Shown here in pieces: positions 63,294-64,000 of a stretch of DNA of 64,000 bases (positions are counted from its first letter, which is position 1; each line of letters begins with the position of its first letter). A program made the translations under genes and the position numbers. The stretch is from Maritalea mediterranea (GTDB lineage Bacteria > Pseudomonadota > Alphaproteobacteria > Rhizobiales > Devosiaceae), in contig NZ_JAKGTI010000001.1 of the NCBI RefSeq assembly GCF_021568695.1, forward strand, positions 682,001 to 746,000, read 5' to 3'. The notes beneath the pieces are model-generated. The model was not told the origin of the DNA. It saw nothing but the letters and a program-made list of their open reading frames with translations, and ran no database searches.

Positions 63294-64000
63294 ATGAGTG
63301 TAGAAGCAAATTTGGCCGCCACTGCAGCAAAAGCGCCCGCTGCGAACGCCAGTAAGGTGAAAATGAGCGGCAACGGCGTCAACGTGTTTTATGGTGAAAA
63401 ACAGGCGCTGTTTGATGTGGATTTGAACATCTACGAAAACCAAGTGATCTCTTTGATTGGCCCTTCAGGCTGCGGCAAGTCCACCTTTTTGCGGTGCTTG
63501 AACCGCATGAATGACACGATCGACGTGTGCAAGGTCACCGGCAAGATCGTTTTGGATGAAGATGATATTTACGACAAAAATATCGATGTGGTGGAACTGC
63601 GCGCGCGGGTGGGCATGGTGTTTCAAAAGCCAAACCCGTTCCCGAAAAGCATCTATGAAAATGTGGCCTATGGTCCGCGCATTCATGGCATGACCCGCAC
63701 AAAAGATGAGTTGGACGATCTGGTCACCTCCTCCTTGCGCCGCGCTGGCCTTTGGGAAGAAGTGAAAGATCGACTGGACCAGCCCGGTACCGGGCTTTCT
63801 GGCGGTCAGCAGCAGCGTTTGTGCATTGCGCGTGCCATCGCCACCCAGCCTGAAGTGTTGTTGATGGATGAGCCCTGTTCGGCGCTTGACCCCATTGCCA
63901 CCGCGATCATTGAAGAATTGATTGACGAACTGCGCGCCAACTTCACTATTGTGATCGTGACCCACTCGATGCAGCAGGCAGCGCGGGTGAGCCAGAAGAC
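63294..64000 (+). CDS. pstB: Phosphate ABC transporter ATP-binding protein, cut by window end
   Basis: About 235 residues are visible and the frame runs off the end of the window. Start ATG 63294 follows GAGGTAGAG. Walker A GPSGCGKS (56-63), the Q-loop [17 protein letters not shown], the signature [14 protein letters not shown] and Walker [13 protein letters not shown] fit PstB closely. A 20-residue Ala-rich N-terminal extension precedes the fold. phoU and phoB are expected beyond the window. Confidence 0.95.
   Translation, partial: MSVEANLAATAAKAPAANASKVKMSGNGVNVFYGEKQALFDVDLNIYENQVISLIGPSGCGKSTFLRCLNRMNDTIDVCKVTGKIVLDEDDIYDKNIDVVELRARVGMVFQKPNPFPKSIYENVAYGPRIHGMTRTKDELDDLVTSSLRRAGLWEEVKDRLDQPGTGLSGGQQQRLCIARAIATQPEVLLMDEPCSALDPIATAIIEELIDELRANFTIVIVTHSMQQAARVSQK

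Noticed and set aside
1-64000. Mobile elements, CRISPR arrays, tRNA or rRNA genes
   Set aside because: I looked for transposase or integrase motifs, long terminal inverted repeats, regularly spaced repeats and tRNA-like cloverleaf sequences in the gaps and found none that could be supported by eye; dedicated searches would settle it.

Overview
The window reads as chromosomal DNA of an alphaproteobacterium, most likely a Hyphomicrobiales (Rhizobiales) member. The evidence is the rplU-rpmA-(acetyltransferases)-obgE-proB-proA-nadD-rsfS-rlmH-envC-ctpA-polysaccharide deacetylase-rppH order, an L21 protein with a helix-hairpin-helix tail, a rhizobial-style che cluster (STAS protein, two CheY, CheD, a CheT/CheZ-like protein), and an EcfG-type stress promoter. 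The genus cannot be told from the sequence alone. Gene density is high, and I saw no rRNA, tRNA, CRISPR array, insertion sequence or prophage.

Layout. 1-15.8 kb is a polyamine island: two gamma-glutamylpolyamine modules (PuuA and PuuB paralogues, each beside an FCD-type GntR regulator), agmatinase, a glutamine amidotransferase, a PuuC-like aldehyde dehydrogenase, a putrescine/spermidine ABC importer (potFGHI) and a GabD-like succinate semialdehyde dehydrogenase whose 5' end carries an in-frame stop. Together they would import putrescine or make it from agmatine, glutamylate and oxidise it towards GABA, and oxidise succinate semialdehyde to succinate; the GABA transaminase is not in the window. 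16-19.6 kb holds a general-stress short-chain dehydrogenase behind a good EcfG promoter, a DUF305 membrane protein and a BCCT osmolyte transporter. 19.6-33.2 kb (minus strand) is a housekeeping block for RNA 5'-end processing, envelope maintenance, ribosome maturation, NAD and proline synthesis and ribosomal proteins, with four tandem GNAT acetyltransferases between rpmA and obgE. 33.4-39.2 kb is a five-gene dipeptide/oligopeptide ABC importer operon. 39.5-41.3 kb has a PPOX flavoprotein and a 3-hydroxyisobutyryl-CoA hydrolase-like protein.

41.4-51.9 kb is a chemotaxis cluster: STAS, cheY, cheA, cheW, a small CheZ-like protein (opposite strand), cheD, cheR, cheB, cheY and a chemoreceptor. 52-56.4 kb has a DUF454 membrane protein, malate synthase G with its IclR regulator (behind a near-consensus IclR box) and an L,D-transpeptidase lipoprotein. 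56.4-64 kb is phosphate metabolism: polyphosphate kinase 2, divergent phoR, a clear Pho box, and pstS-pstC-pstA-pstB (pstB cut by the window end). PstA carries an unusual periplasmic coiled coil.

No single wholly unknown system stands out. The points most worth checking are the stop codon inside the gabD 5' end, the shared C-terminal DD(I/V)ELF tail of CheD and the CheZ-like protein, the coiled-coil PstA, and several well-formed operators (tandem GntR sites, a 20-bp palindrome before potF, the IclR box, the EcfG promoter, the Pho box).
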